64,000 nt of DNA from an uncultured Moraxella sp. (lineage in GTDB: Bacteria; Pseudomonadota; Gammaproteobacteria; Pseudomonadales; Moraxellaceae). Below are positions 17,300-27,270 of this stretch, piece by piece. Within the stretch, counting starts at the first letter, position 1. Each line of letters starts with the position of its first letter. The notes below the pieces were generated by a model. That model was not told the DNA's origin. It worked only from the letters and a program-made list of their open reading frames with translations, and did no database searches. A program made the position numbers and the translations under genes. The stretch covers positions 1-64,000 of the forward strand of contig CALTTC010000010.1 of NCBI GenBank assembly GCA_943908425.1, written 5' to 3'.

Positions 17300-17330
17300 T
17301 TATCAATAGATAAATTAACTGTGCTATAAT
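17300..17330 (+). promoter_or_regulatory. Promoter of the heme oxygenase gene, possible Fur site
   Basis: An extended -10, TGCTATAAT, ends at 17330, 32 bases before the ATG. Just upstream, TTATC-AATA-GATAA (17300-17313) is an inverted repeat in AT-rich sequence that could be part of a Fur site, as expected for a heme-iron gene. The match to the 19-bp Fur consensus is only partial. Confidence 0.4.
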
Positions 17331-17362
17331 TTAGCTCTTAATTAGTATCATAAGGAAAAACA

Positions 17363-17920
17363 ATGACCCTAACTGCCCAATTAAAAGCCCACTCGCACAA
17401 AACCCACGACAGCGTAGACGAGCTCGTTATGTCGCAAAAACCCTTTGACTCACTGGACAATTACAAAAAGTTTTTGCAAACCCAATATGAGTTTCACAAA
17501 GCAGTACAGCCCATTTATCAAAACCAACAGCTGGCGACACAATTTAGCGATTTATCCGCCCTATCTCGTCTTGAAAAAGTGCAAAACGATATGCAAGCCT
17601 TGGGTGTGGTGCCTGCTGACAATGTCCCTTTAGTGCCTGATTATAGCGATGATGAAGCCATTGGCTGGTTATACTGCGTGGAAGGGTCAAACATTGGGGC
17701 GGCAATTTTGTATAAAGAAGCGGGCAAAATTGAGCTTAACGACAATCACGGTGCCGCCCATTTGGCTGCCCACCCTGACGGACGTAAAGCCCACTGGAAT
17801 GACGTTAAAGCCAAAATAGATGCCCTACCCCTTGATGATACCGCCAAAAACGCCGCCAAAAAAGGCGCTGATGACGCTTTTGCGTATTATAAAAAACTAA
17901 TCACAGCGGTTTATGCCTAA
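17363..17920 (+). CDS. Heme oxygenase (biliverdin-producing, HemO/PigA type)
   Basis: The enzyme opens heme to release iron, CO and biliverdin in the cytoplasm. The 185-residue product starts LKAHSHKTHDSVDELV, with the proximal histidine expected in this THxxVD segment. The distal-helix motif YCVEGSNIGAAIL matches the (L)Y(V)xEGSxxGAA pattern of bacterial heme oxygenases. Length fits the family (about 190). AAGG precedes the ATG. It has its own promoter and a strong terminator, so it is a single-gene unit; no heme receptor gene is next to it. Confidence 0.9.
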   Translation: MTLTAQLKAHSHKTHDSVDELVMSQKPFDSLDNYKKFLQTQYEFHKAVQPIYQNQQLATQFSDLSALSRLEKVQNDMQALGVVPADNVPLVPDYSDDEAIGWLYCVEGSNIGAAILYKEAGKIELNDNHGAAHLAAHPDGRKAHWNDVKAKIDALPLDDTAKNAAKKGADDAFAYYKKLITAVYA

Positions 17921-17992
17921 AATACTGCATTTAAAACCGTAAATTTAACGCACTAAGCTTTTAGCGGTAGCAGTTTAAGCTTAAAGTTCGCT

Positions 17993-18033
17993 AAAACACC
18001 CTAGCGAAACAACTTAGTCGCTAGGGTGTTTTT
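17993..18033 (+). terminator. Strong terminator after the heme oxygenase gene
   Basis: A perfect 15-bp stem pairs 17993-18007 (AAAACACCCTAGCGA) with 18018-18032, with T-run at the 3' end and A-run at the 5' end, so it may work in both directions. Confidence 0.9.
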
Positions 18034-18188
18034 AATGACCATTCTTTAATCATTACGCTTTAATTATCACACTGTCTTGCCATACCAAGCAACGATACAA
18101 CGTCAAAACAAATCATAGTTTGGCAAGTAAATGCAAAAGCTTAGCAAATAAATATAAAATTGGCTAATGTTCATCTGTATCATTATTA

Positions 18189-18226
18189 CAACAAAAAACG
18201 CGCCCAAAAGAATGCGTTTGTTGTTT
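18189..18226 (-). terminator. Probable secA terminator
   Basis: On the minus strand an imperfect stem (AACAACAAACGC with GCGTTTTTTGTT, one mismatch) lies just after the secA stop and ends in a T-rich arm. Confidence 0.6.
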
Positions 18227-18237
18227 TATTAACAATC

Positions 18238-21201
18238 TTAACCCAGCTTACCGTGGCACTGCTTGTACTTTAACCCAGAACCACAAGGGCAAGGGGTGTT
18301 GCGACTGGCAGGGGGCGTGATGTTATCGCTATCTTTAAGGCTATCTATATTACCATCGTCCACTAGCGTGTCGCTGACTGGCTCTATCACTGGGGCTGTA
18401 AGCGTACCTGTCTTAACACCGCCCAAATTGACCGTAACTCGCTGTGTTTGGCGGGGGGGTGCTTGTTTTGGGGTATGTTCTTGGCTTGTATCGTCTTTTT
18501 CGCCAAGCAAGCCCATTTCGTGATGTTCAAACTGCATACGCATCGCTTCGCTTTGACGGCGACGCTCTTCTTCTAAGGCGGCAAGCTCTTCTTTGGTTGG
18601 CACGTGGACACGAGACAAATCTTGCACCGTATCGGATTTTATCGCCCCAAGCATAGAACGGAACAAATCAAACGATTCTCTTTTGTACTCTTGTTCTGGA
18701 TTTTTTTGGGCATAGCTACGCAAATGAATGCCCTTTCTTAGCTGGTCCATCTGGGTCAAATGCTCTTTCCAGTGGCGGTCAAGGCTCATCAGCATAAAAT
18801 GTCGCTCAAGCCGTGCCGCCGCTTCTTCGCCCATTTGTTCACGCCGAGCGTTGTAGCGGTCAATGGCAGTGCCGATAATTTTTTGACGTAAGCCTTCTTC
18901 GTCCAAGCGATTGTCTGCGTCCAGCCAATCATTGATAGGCATATAAAACCGAAACGCTTCTTCAATTTCATCTTCTAGCCCATCAATATTCCATTGGTCG
19001 TCAATAGAGCCTGGCGGTACAAACTCACTAATCAAGGCATTGTACACTTCGTGGTGCATCGTTTCTATGCTTGCCTTAAGGTCGGCTTGTCCTAGCAAAT
19101 CATCACGCTGGGCGTAAATCACCTTGCGTTGGTCGTTGGCAACATCATCGTATTTTAATAACGATTTTCTGGCATCAAAATCTCGTGCTTCTACCTTGCC
19201 TTGTGCCCCTTCAATGGAGCGAGACACCATTTTGTGTTCAATGGCTTCATCTTCTTTGAGTCCCATTGCCCGCATCATACCCACGACACGCTCGCCTGCA
19301 AAAATTCGCATCAAGTCATCTTCAAGCGATAAGAAAAAGCGAGATTGACCTGGGTCGCCTTGTCGCCCTGCCCGTCCACGCAACTGATTATCAATCCGCC
19401 GTGATTCGTGGCGTTCTGAGCCAATAATATGTAATCCCCCTGCTTTTAGTACTTCATCGTGCTTTTGTTGCCAAGCGGTTTGTATGGCTTTTATTTCTTC
19501 TTGGGAGACCAGGTTTTCTGGCGGTGTGGCATTGGCATTTGGCATACTTTCTGCTGTGGTGTCGTCTGTTTGGTTTTGCTCTTGTCCCTGCTGTTCTTGC
19601 CACTGTTTTAGACGTGTTTGTTTTAAATCTTCAATTTGTGCTTGCCAATTCCCCCCCAAAATAATATCCGTACCACGCCCTGCCATATTCGTGGCAATGG
19701 TAACCGCACACGGTCTGCCTGCTTGGGCAATGATGTCCGCCTCTCGCTCGTGCTGTTTGGCGTTTAAGACATTATGGGCAATGCCTGCTTGGTCAAGCAA
19801 ATACGACAGCTCCTCTGATGCTTCAATGGTCGCCGTTCCCACAAGCACAGGAGCTCCTTTGGCAGTAATCGCCCCAATTTCACGGATAATGCCCTTGTAT
19901 TTGCCAAGCTTGGTCAAAAATATTTGGTCGTCCAAATCAACACGAGCAATGGGGCGGTGCGTTGGGATAATCACCACGTCCAAGTCATAAGTAGATTTAA
20001 ATTCTGATGCCTCAGTATCGGCAGTCCCCGTCATTCCTGACAATTTGTCATATAAGCGAAAATAATTTTGAAAAGTTGTAGTCGCCATTGTCTGATTTTC
20101 GGCTTGAATTTCAACGCCTTCTTTGGCTTCTACCGCTTGATGTAGTCCCTCACTCCATCGCCGACCCGGCATTGTTCGCCCTGTATTTTCATCAACAATA
20201 ATCACCTCGCCGTCTTGCACAATGTAGTGAATATTTTTGACAAAAATATGATGAGCTCGTATCGCTGATTGGACGTGAGCAAGCAGGGGCAGGCGAGCAG
20301 GGCTATACAGACTTTCGTTTTCGCCAAGTTCGCCCACTTCTACCAAAAATGCTTCAATTTTTTCGTAGCCTTTTTCGCTAATTTCAATGGCACGGTTTTT
20401 CTCGTCAATCCAAAAATCGCCATCACTGTTGTTTTTGTTGGCTTCTTCGTCATCTGACCGCTTAAGGCGTGGAATAATGGTATTGATAAGCGTATAAAGA
20501 TGGGCAGAATCTTCAGCTTGCCCTGAGATAATGAGTGGTGTGCGTGCCTCGTCAATCAAAATGGAGTCAATTTCATCAATAATACAGTAATTGAGCGGTC
20601 GCTGTTTTTTTTCGGCAAGGCTAAAGACCATATTATCACGCAAATAATCAAAGCCATATTCGTTATTCGTACCATAGGTAATATCGGCTTGATAAGCGTC
20701 AAATTTTTCTTGGGGGGGCTGTTGGCTATAAATCACCCCAACGCTAAGCCCCAAAAAGGCAAACAACGGACGGTTAAGCTCGGCATCACGGCGTGCCAAA
20801 TAATCATTGACCGTAACAACGTGTACCCCTTTACCACTAATGGCATTTAGATAAATGGCAAGCGTTGCCATCAAGGTTTTGCCTTCACCTGTTTTCATCT
20901 CGGCGATTTTGCCCTCGTGCAAGGTGATACCGCCAATCAGTTGCACGTCATAATGACGCATACCATTGACTCGTTTTGACGCTTCACGGCACACAGCAAA
21001 CGCCTCTGGCAATAAGCTATCTAAGCTTTCGCCATTTTTATAACGTTCTTGAAAACTTGCGGTTTTTTGCAACAATTCACCATCGGACAAGCCAGCAATG
21101 CTATTTTCAAAGCCGTTGATTTTGTCCACTTGTTTTTGCATACGTTTTAGTTCACGTTCGTTTTTGGTGCCAATCACACCGCCGATAAGTTTTGCTAACA
21201 T
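18238..21201 (-). CDS. secA: Preprotein translocase ATPase SecA
   Basis: SecA drives Sec-dependent export across the inner membrane. The 987-residue product has Walker A MKTGEGKTL (about 107-115), the DEAD-type box in CIIDEIDSILIDEARTPL, the preprotein cross-linking region, and MAGRGTDI plus RIDNQLRGRAGRQGDPG of the second nucleotide-binding fold. It ends in the SEC-C zinc motif CPCGSGLKYKQCHG. The ATG at 21201 is chosen because it gives the classic MLAKLIGGVIGTKNERELKR start; a TTG five codons upstream is unlikely. Compared with E. coli, about 35 extra polar residues (rich in Gln, Thr, Asn) sit after GGNWQAQIEDLKQ. Confidence 0.98.
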   Translation of the reverse strand: MLAKLIGGVIGTKNERELKRMQKQVDKINGFENSIAGLSDGELLQKTASFQERYKNGESLDSLLPEAFAVCREASKRVNGMRHYDVQLIGGITLHEGKIAEMKTGEGKTLMATLAIYLNAISGKGVHVVTVNDYLARRDAELNRPLFAFLGLSVGVIYSQQPPQEKFDAYQADITYGTNNEYGFDYLRDNMVFSLAEKKQRPLNYCIIDEIDSILIDEARTPLIISGQAEDSAHLYTLINTIIPRLKRSDDEEANKNNSDGDFWIDEKNRAIEISEKGYEKIEAFLVEVGELGENESLYSPARLPLLAHVQSAIRAHHIFVKNIHYIVQDGEVIIVDENTGRTMPGRRWSEGLHQAVEAKEGVEIQAENQTMATTTFQNYFRLYDKLSGMTGTADTEASEFKSTYDLDVVIIPTHRPIARVDLDDQIFLTKLGKYKGIIREIGAITAKGAPVLVGTATIEASEELSYLLDQAGIAHNVLNAKQHEREADIIAQAGRPCAVTIATNMAGRGTDIILGGNWQAQIEDLKQTRLKQWQEQQGQEQNQTDDTTAESMPNANATPPENLVSQEEIKAIQTAWQQKHDEVLKAGGLHIIGSERHESRRIDNQLRGRAGRQGDPGQSRFFLSLEDDLMRIFAGERVVGMMRAMGLKEDEAIEHKMVSRSIEGAQGKVEARDFDARKSLLKYDDVANDQRKVIYAQRDDLLGQADLKASIETMHHEVYNALISEFVPPGSIDDQWNIDGLEDEIEEAFRFYMPINDWLDADNRLDEEGLRQKIIGTAIDRYNARREQMGEEAAARLERHFMLMSLDRHWKEHLTQMDQLRKGIHLRSYAQKNPEQEYKRESFDLFRSMLGAIKSDTVQDLSRVHVPTKEELAALEEERRRQSEAMRMQFEHHEMGLLGEKDDTSQEHTPKQAPPRQTQRVTVNLGGVKTGTLTAPVIEPVSDTLVDDGNIDSLKDSDNITPPASRNTPCPCGSGLKYKQCHGKLG

Positions 21202-21442
21202 AAGCTGTTTTTCCAACCAATAAAAATGTAAATCTTAATCTTAAAAATCTTAAACCTAAAATCTTAAACTCAATTTGTCTTAACCCATTTGTCTTAACTG
21301 ATTTTTATCTAAGGAGTAAATGGGCATTTTTACAGTAATTACAAGACACGCCTTGTTTCTTAAAAATTTTATGTAAAAACTGCATGCAAAAATAGCTTTA
21401 TAAAACGACCGTATACAAAACAACTTTAGGTAAAAAACAGTT

Positions 21443-22179
21443 TTAGGCAAAAAATAGCTTTATCGCCATCAAAATGCACACAATAACCACCAAAGGGCGT
21501 ACCAATTTTGCCCCATTTTTTACTACCAGTGATGAAACCAGCCATCTCGCCTATCGCCATCAAACTTCCAGCAAGCCAAGCCATTTTACCCAAATAAATA
21601 AAAATGCCAAGCGAGATGATACTGCTTGCAAAATTCAACATTCGTGAATAAGCCATTGCTTTGGCGGTCGCCATACCCAACAGCGACACCACCGCAAGCC
21701 CCTGCCCCCGCCCCAAAAAAACCATCATAAAAGGCAATCAATGGCACCACCACGCTGGCAAAACCAAAAAGGCTCATCTTTGCCAAACGTTGCTTGTCGC
21801 TTAACTGTTTAGAAAACAAAAAATACAACGCCATCACCACCAACAACACAGGCAATAATTTGGACAAAAAGTCTGCACTTAAATAATTGAGCATCAGCGT
21901 GCCTGCCACACCGCCCAGTAAACTTGGGGGAATTAACGCCATTAGATGTTTTTTATCCAACAGCCCTTTATCAAGATAGTAATAAGCAGATGTCAAAGAC
22001 CCCGCTGCTCCTTGCAACTTATTAGCGGCAATGGCTTGAATGGGGCTAAACCCTGCACTAAGTAGTACAGGTATAGAAATCAGCCCACCACCGCCACAAA
22101 TGGCATCAATCAATCCTGCCACAAAAGAGCCTATCAGCAAAAAGGCAACAACATCAATCCCTAACCCAAAAAATTCCAT
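21443..22179 (-). pseudogene. TauE/SafE-family anion exporter with two frameshifts
   Basis: The minus strand encodes a multi-span TauE/SafE (sulfite/organosulfonate exporter) protein starting MEFFGLGIDVVAFLLIGSF, with the GAGLIDAICGGGGL-type first motif and a second YDGFFGAG motif. The frame breaks twice. One extra G in a run of four (21699-21702) ends the first frame shortly after YDGFFGAGAG. One extra A in a run of six (21516-21521) breaks the last helix. Removing both restores 244 residues ending AIKLFFA, the usual length. Both changes are single-base gains in homopolymers, so they may be real inactivation, slippage, or sequencing error. It sits between secA and hemL on the same strand. 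Confidence 0.85.
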
Positions 22180-22248
22180 AACGGCTTTTTCCTATAACGC
22201 CCCAAGTTCTACAACGTCCAGCTCCCCAACTCCTAAAACGTCCAAGCC

Positions 22249-23529
22249 CTACAACGCCCCAAACACCCCATCAGCCACCGCAATGGTCTTATCCAAATCA
22301 TCATCGCTGTGGGCTTTTGACATAAAGCCTGCTTCAAAAGCACTTGGAGCAAGATAGACACCGCCATCTAGCATTGCGTGGAAAAATTTGGCAAATTTTT
22401 GTGTATCGCAAAGGCGGGTCATCTCATCATAGTTTTGTGGCAGTCGCTCACTAAAAAATAGCCCAAACATTCCCCCCACCGAACAACAACAAAACGCCAC
22501 GCCGTGCTTATCGGCACTTTTTTGTAGTCCTGCAAGCAAATACTCGGTTTTGGCGGTCAAATCTTCATAAAAGCCATCTTGGGTCAGCTCATCAAACATC
22601 ACCTTGCCTGCCCGCATTGCCAAAGGATTGCCAGAGAGCGTGCCTGCTTGGTACACCCCACCCATCGGAGCGATATGTTCCATAATCTCACGCTTACCGC
22701 CAAACGCCCCAACAGGCAAGCCTGCCCCGATAATCTTACCAAAAGTAACCAAATCAGGCGTTATGCCAAAATACGCACTTGCCCCGCCCAATGCCACACG
22801 AAAGCCTGTCATCACTTCATCAAAAATCAGCACCACACCGTGTTTATCACAAAGACGGCGTAAGGTATCGTGAAAGGCTTGGCTTGGGATAATCATATTC
22901 ATATTGCCTGCAATCGGCTCAACAATGACGCACGCTAGATGGTCGCCATATTTATCAAAACACGCCTGCAACGCTTCTGTGTCATTATAAGGTAAGGTCA
23001 TTGTGTGTTTGGCAAAATCCGCTGGCACGCCCTTACTGGTTGGCTCGCCAATATCTAGCATACCAGAGCCTGCCTTGACGAGCAGGCTATCAGAATGTCC
23101 GTGATAACAGCCTTCAAATTTGACAATGGTATCTCGCCCTGTATAGCCACGAGCCAGCCGAATGGCACTCATTGTCGCTTCTGTACCAGAGTTTACCATA
23201 CGCAACAATTCAACGCTTGGCACAAGCTTGCAAATGGTTTGTGCCATTGTCGTCTCAAATGGCGTGGGCGTGCCAAATGATAAGCCATCATCGGCGGCCA
23301 TCTTGACTGCATCAATCACCTTTGGATAGCTATGCCCCAATATCATAGGGCCCCAAGAGCCGACATAGTCAATATACGCCTTGCCTTCGGTGTCATAAAT
23401 GTACGCCCCTTTGGCTTTTTGGATAAATACAGGCGTACCGCCAACGCCTGCAAAAGCACGCACTGGCGAATTGACCCCCCCTGCAATGTAGCGTTTGGCG
23501 GTATCAAATAACGTTTGATTGGCAGTCAT
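22249..23529 (-). CDS. hemL: Glutamate-1-semialdehyde 2,1-aminomutase
   Basis: HemL converts glutamate-1-semialdehyde to 5-aminolevulinate, the committed precursor of heme in the C5 pathway. The 426-residue product is full length. It starts with the AKRYIAGGVNSPVRAF substrate-binding segment, has EGCYHGHSD in the PLP domain, FDEVMTGFRV with the PLP aspartate, and TFGKIIGAGLPVGAFGG carrying the Schiff-base lysine. AAGGA lies seven bases before the ATG. Between its stop and the exporter gene (22190-22260) there is a degenerate CTACAACGTCC-type repeat. Confidence 0.98.
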   Translation of the reverse strand: MTANQTLFDTAKRYIAGGVNSPVRAFAGVGGTPVFIQKAKGAYIYDTEGKAYIDYVGSWGPMILGHSYPKVIDAVKMAADDGLSFGTPTPFETTMAQTICKLVPSVELLRMVNSGTEATMSAIRLARGYTGRDTIVKFEGCYHGHSDSLLVKAGSGMLDIGEPTSKGVPADFAKHTMTLPYNDTEALQACFDKYGDHLACVIVEPIAGNMNMIIPSQAFHDTLRRLCDKHGVVLIFDEVMTGFRVALGGASAYFGITPDLVTFGKIIGAGLPVGAFGGKREIMEHIAPMGGVYQAGTLSGNPLAMRAGKVMFDELTQDGFYEDLTAKTEYLLAGLQKSADKHGVAFCCCSVGGMFGLFFSERLPQNYDEMTRLCDTQKFAKFFHAMLDGGVYLAPSAFEAGFMSKAHSDDDLDKTIAVADGVFGAL

Positions 23530-24087
23530 TGTGTGTCCTTAAAATAGTAAAAACAGGCGGTATTGCCCAATTAAATCGTCTAAACCAGACAAGGCTTAAG
23601 CTTATTCAACTTAAGCCTTGAACTTAGTCTTATAAACTTAAAATTAAACCAAACTTAACGCCAGTTTATCCATACCGCCCAATGCAATCACCCAATGCAA
23701 CAGCCTAAACCATATTACATTAAATGATATGAGCGTTAAACAATATCAGCATAAGCGTTAAATAAGACAAACCCTAACTGTTAATCTTAAGCCTGCCATT
23801 TTTTGTCAGCGTGTTATTTTAAGTCCAATCGCTTTAAACAGCCTTGTGCTGATAAAAAAGCGTGTAACACCAAAGCGTGGCTGACTGCTAAAGGCAATTT
23901 AGCCATCATTTTGTTGAACGGCTAAATAAACCCAAGCGTTAATTCTAAATAACGTTAAAAAATAGCATTAAAAAAGCGTTAAAATCCATTAAACCAACCG
24001 CCCAATATATTCACGCTTATAAGCAAGCGTATGAGCAAATGCTCTGGCAACCCATACACTTATTAACGCATAATCTTGCTAAGCCAA
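23530..24087. other. Intergenic region with an inverted repeat
   Basis: No supportable gene. A perfect 11-bp inverted repeat, CAAGGCTTAAG (23590-23600) with CTTAAGCCTTG (23610-23620), lies upstream of hemL; it has no T-run on either side, so it is not a clear terminator and may be a binding site or transcript hairpin. The rest is AT-rich with GCGTTAA words. Confidence 0.6.
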
Positions 24088-24423
24088 TTAGGCTTTTTTG
24101 ACCACGCTGGATTTTAATTTCATCGCCCCAAATCCATCAATTTTACAATCAATGTCGTGGTCATCGGAAGCATCATAGAGCAGGCGAATGGATTTAACCT
24201 TTGTACCAACTTTGATGGGCGTGCTTGAGCCTTTTACCTTTAAATCTTTAATCACCGTAACGCTATCGCCATCGGCAAGCACATTGCCAACCGCGTCTTT
24301 AATCACAAGGGCGGAGTCGGTCGTTTCGCCATCTACCCATTCATTGCCACACATTGGGCAAATAAGCAAATTGGCATCGGCATAGGTAAACTCTTGAGAG
24401 CAAGCAGGACAAGGGGGCAACAT
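24088..24423 (-). CDS. PhnA/YjdM-family zinc-ribbon protein
   Basis: This 111-residue protein has the two N-terminal CxxC pairs (CPAC and CPMC) of a zinc ribbon. The GNEWV, VKDAVGNVLADGDSVTVIKDLKVKG-type core and KIDGFGAMKLKSSVVKK end are characteristic of PhnA (YjdM). The family name comes from phosphonate loci, but YjdM is not needed for phosphonate use, and its role is uncertain. It stands alone, divergent from ygfZ. Confidence 0.92.
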   Translation of the reverse strand: MLPPCPACSQEFTYADANLLICPMCGNEWVDGETTDSALVIKDAVGNVLADGDSVTVIKDLKVKGSSTPIKVGTKVKSIRLLYDASDDHDIDCKIDGFGAMKLKSSVVKKA

Positions 24424-24629
24424 CGCATTTTTCCATCAATTAAAACTGCTATTTTAACCGATTTTGCCAATAAATTGTAATTTTAATGCCAAGCAATGCC
24501 CACGCCCATTAAATTGTTTATTTTGTGATTTTAATCACAGCCAATTTGTGCGATAATTTTGTGCAATAAGTTAGCCAACCAATTTTTAGCCAACCAACGC
24601 TAATTTATAAGCCAAATCAAGGAGTTATT

Positions 24630-25484
24630 ATGACAACCGCCCCCACATTTTGCCAATTTTTATTGTCAGGCACTGATGCCCATAAATTTTTGCAAGGACA
24701 GCTCACCATCAATATCCAAAAAGTATGTAAGCTTGCAGATACCGCTCCAGAGTCGTTTTTGCCTTGTGCGATTTGCAATCTAAAAGGACGGGTGCAATTT
24801 GGGCTATGGATTAAGGCGGTAGCGGACGGATTTTGTTTGGTAATCAGCTGTGATTGTGCTGATGAATTTGTCTGTCATATCAAAAAGTATGGGGCATTTT
24901 CAAAAATTACCCTATCTGACCCCACGCCCATTTACCCTTCGCTCATCAACGCCACGCCAAGCTTTAGCGATACAAAAGACACCGCACCGCTTGATGAATG
25001 GCAACGCATTAGCATTCGCACGGGCAATTATTGGATTACCAAAGCCACGCAAAACTTATTTCAGCCCCAAGAGCTACGCTTGCATCAGCGGGGCGGTGTG
25101 GACTATGATAAGGGCTGTTATTTGGGGCAAGAAGTGGTCGCACGGCTGTATTTTAAGGCAGCTCCCAAAGCGTTTTTGCACCGTGTGCTATTACACGAAA
25201 CGATAAGCACAGAGCTATTATCTGCTCACCTAACGCCCCACAATTTGACCGACCACACGCCAGCAAATATCATCAATCAAGACCTAACGCCCTTATCTGG
25301 ACAAAAAGCTGGGCAAGGCGTGATTGTCAATGCTTGCGTTTGTAACGATACCCCAAATGATTTTAATGCAGAAAAGTTGGCACTGGAGACCTTAATGGTG
25401 ATAAGACCTGATATGGTCGCACAAGTTGGCAAAGAGCTAACCATAGACAACCTAACAGGAAGTGTCGCTAGACAAAGTAGTTAG
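24630..25484 (+). CDS. ygfZ: Folate-binding YgfZ-type iron-sulfur assembly factor
   Basis: YgfZ uses tetrahydrofolate to support assembly or repair of iron-sulfur enzymes such as MiaB. The 284-residue product has a GcvT-like fold and the diagnostic KGCYLGQEVVARLYFK motif at about 164-179, matching KGCYxGQE of the family, with the essential cysteine. The N-terminal segment LLSGTDAHKFLQGQLT is also typical. AAGGAG lies eight bases before the ATG. Neighbours are not functionally related. The 337-base gap after it holds no gene I can support. Confidence 0.93.
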   Translation: MTTAPTFCQFLLSGTDAHKFLQGQLTINIQKVCKLADTAPESFLPCAICNLKGRVQFGLWIKAVADGFCLVISCDCADEFVCHIKKYGAFSKITLSDPTPIYPSLINATPSFSDTKDTAPLDEWQRISIRTGNYWITKATQNLFQPQELRLHQRGGVDYDKGCYLGQEVVARLYFKAAPKAFLHRVLLHETISTELLSAHLTPHNLTDHTPANIINQDLTPLSGQKAGQGVIVNACVCNDTPNDFNAEKLALETLMVIRPDMVAQVGKELTIDNLTGSVARQSS

Positions 25485-25821
25485 TTAAAAAAGTGGCTAA
25501 CTAAAAAGCGGTGAGCGACAGACAAATTTATCAATATGGCAATTAACCTTAGCAATAGTTAAGTTGGGCAACAGCTATATCAAGCCAGCTATACCAAAAC
25601 CAATTATGCCAAAGCCAGTGAAAAATTTACGACAGCTTAAATGATAAATATTTTCGGTATGTGTTTTTATTAAAAAATTGACAGCGATAGACAGCAGAGC
25701 CTATCATTCCAATAATCAAACAAAAAAACCATCAATGCGTAAACCGCTATGAGCTTGATACCGCTAAGCACGTTTTAAATAACGATTTTTTAATAACCGC
25801 TTTGAAATAACCGTTTAGACA
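25485..25821. other. Gene-free gap
   Basis: AT-rich sequence with short repeated words (AGCCAGCTATACC, AAGCCAGTG). I see no ORF, RNA gene or strong hairpin. Confidence 0.4.
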
Positions 25822-26322
25822 ATGAGCAAACCCACAACGTCCGTGATAAAAAAGCTAGGCAAAGATACAGCGATTTTTGTTGGCTTATTTTTGATTGTTT
25901 ATATCGCCATCAATCATCTCAGACAGCCAAGCCTACCTGCCCATATGCCACCTTTGACAGACATTGATGGCAATAAGGTGATAATCAACCCAAATACGCC
26001 CACGCTGATTTATTTTTGGGGGACGTGGTGTCATATTTGTGCCAGCACAAGCCCCCAAGTTAATCGCCTATCCAATGACGGCTATGCCGTGGTGAGCGTG
26101 GCAGTGGCAAGTGGCGATGATGCTACCCTTAGCGACCATCTTGCCCAAAAGGGCTATCAATTTAGGGCAGTTAATGACGACACAGGCGAGCTGTTTTATC
26201 AGTTTCAAGGACAGGTAACGCCTGCTTATCTGATTTTAAAAGACGGCAAGACAAAACAAGGCTTTACAGGATTAACGCCTTATTGGGTGCTAAAGGGGCG
26301 AATGTGGGTTGCGGACTTTTAA
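25822..26322 (+). CDS. Membrane-anchored thioredoxin-like protein (ScsD/TlpA type)
   Basis: The 166-residue product has an N-terminal anchor (about 17-34, TAIFVGLFLIVYIAINHL) followed by a periplasmic thioredoxin fold. The active site is in YFWGTWCHICASTSP, with cysteines about 74 and 77. The WCHIC plus TSP pattern and VAVASGDD segment resemble ScsD (suppressor of copper sensitivity) and TlpA-like thiol oxidoreductases. No scsABC genes are adjacent, so the substrate is unknown. A 15-bp perfect tandem duplication (26320-26349) begins at its stop codon. Confidence 0.85.
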   Translation: MSKPTTSVIKKLGKDTAIFVGLFLIVYIAINHLRQPSLPAHMPPLTDIDGNKVIINPNTPTLIYFWGTWCHICASTSPQVNRLSNDGYAVVSVAVASGDDATLSDHLAQKGYQFRAVNDDTGELFYQFQGQVTPAYLILKDGKTKQGFTGLTPYWVLKGRMWVADF

Positions 26323-26349
26323 GATTGTGGCTTGTAAGATTGTGGCTTG
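26320..26349. repeat. 15-bp tandem duplication at a stop codon
   Basis: TAAGATTGTGGCTTG is present twice in tandem; the first TAA is the stop of the thioredoxin-like gene. Confidence 0.95.
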
Positions 26350-26384
26350 GTTGCTTTTTATAACCACTTTAATTTACGACTATT

Positions 26385-26996
26385 TCATTCATCAACCAAA
26401 ACCACTTTTGCCCAATGCCCAAGCGACTGTTTTAATGTATCCACACAAGGCTTATCAATCACCGCCGTTAATTGCACGCTCCCACTGCTATCATTGCCAT
26501 AGCTACTGTCTACAATATCACCGCCCACCTGCCCAATACAGTAGCGAACAAAAGCTTCATTGGCAAAATCAGTATCAAGCCGATAGTGGCATTTGGCAAC
26601 AAAACCAGTTAGCACCATCTCATCAACCACAAGCTGAGCTGTTGATGCATATGCCCGAGTTAATCCGCCTGCCCCAAGCTTGATACCGCCAAAATACCGC
26701 ACGACAAACAACGCACAATCGCCGATGGTCTTGTGTTGTAATACCGACAAAATTGGTCTGCCTGCCGTGCCGTTTGGTTCACCATCATCAAAAAACCCTG
26801 CCGATGTGGTGTTGTTTGGGTCGCCTATGATGTAGCCATAACAAATATGACGAGCATCAAGATAGCGTCGCCTTAGCGTATCCATATGCCACACCAGCTC
26901 ATCACGACTGGTAATAGGATAAGCGTAGCCCAAAAATTCGCTTTTTTTGACCACCAATTTGGCAAAGACAGGAGCGGATAAAATCTGATAAGTCAT
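26385..26996 (-). CDS. YigZ/IMPACT-family protein
   Basis: The 203-residue product matches YigZ: KKSEFLGYAYPI near the start, DARHICYGYIIG, then DDGEPNGTAGRPILSVL and VRYFGGIKLGAGGLTRAY, the diagnostic motifs of the UPF0029/IMPACT fold. The family is related to the eukaryotic translation regulator IMPACT; the bacterial role is not established. It converges with the thioredoxin-like gene at 25822 with a gap of about 60 bases. Confidence 0.92.
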   Translation of the reverse strand: MTYQILSAPVFAKLVVKKSEFLGYAYPITSRDELVWHMDTLRRRYLDARHICYGYIIGDPNNTTSAGFFDDGEPNGTAGRPILSVLQHKTIGDCALFVVRYFGGIKLGAGGLTRAYASTAQLVVDEMVLTGFVAKCHYRLDTDFANEAFVRYCIGQVGGDIVDSSYGNDSSGSVQLTAVIDKPCVDTLKQSLGHWAKVVLVDE

Positions 26997-27270
26997 ACAA
27001 ACACCAAGGTCATATTATAAATAATAAAAAGTATGCTACACTATAGGCATTACGCTACACTCAACTAACTCCAAATACCGCTTTTTAAAACAATGGTTTT
27101 AACCACAAATCAGCCGACAACCAATAAAGCCATAGGCAATTAAAGCTAATAAGCACTTGCCTATGGATTGGTTAAGCCAAAATCACCTTAAAGTGATTGG
27201 TCAAGCTTTAGCTTTATGGTTACCATTGCCAGGACGTATATTTGGTTAAGTTTGTATTAAAAAAGGAAAA

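Noticed and set aside
26309..26683. Plus-strand frame after the thioredoxin-like gene
   Set aside because: Mostly antisense to the YigZ gene; it begins at the duplicated 15-bp unit and is probably a shadow.
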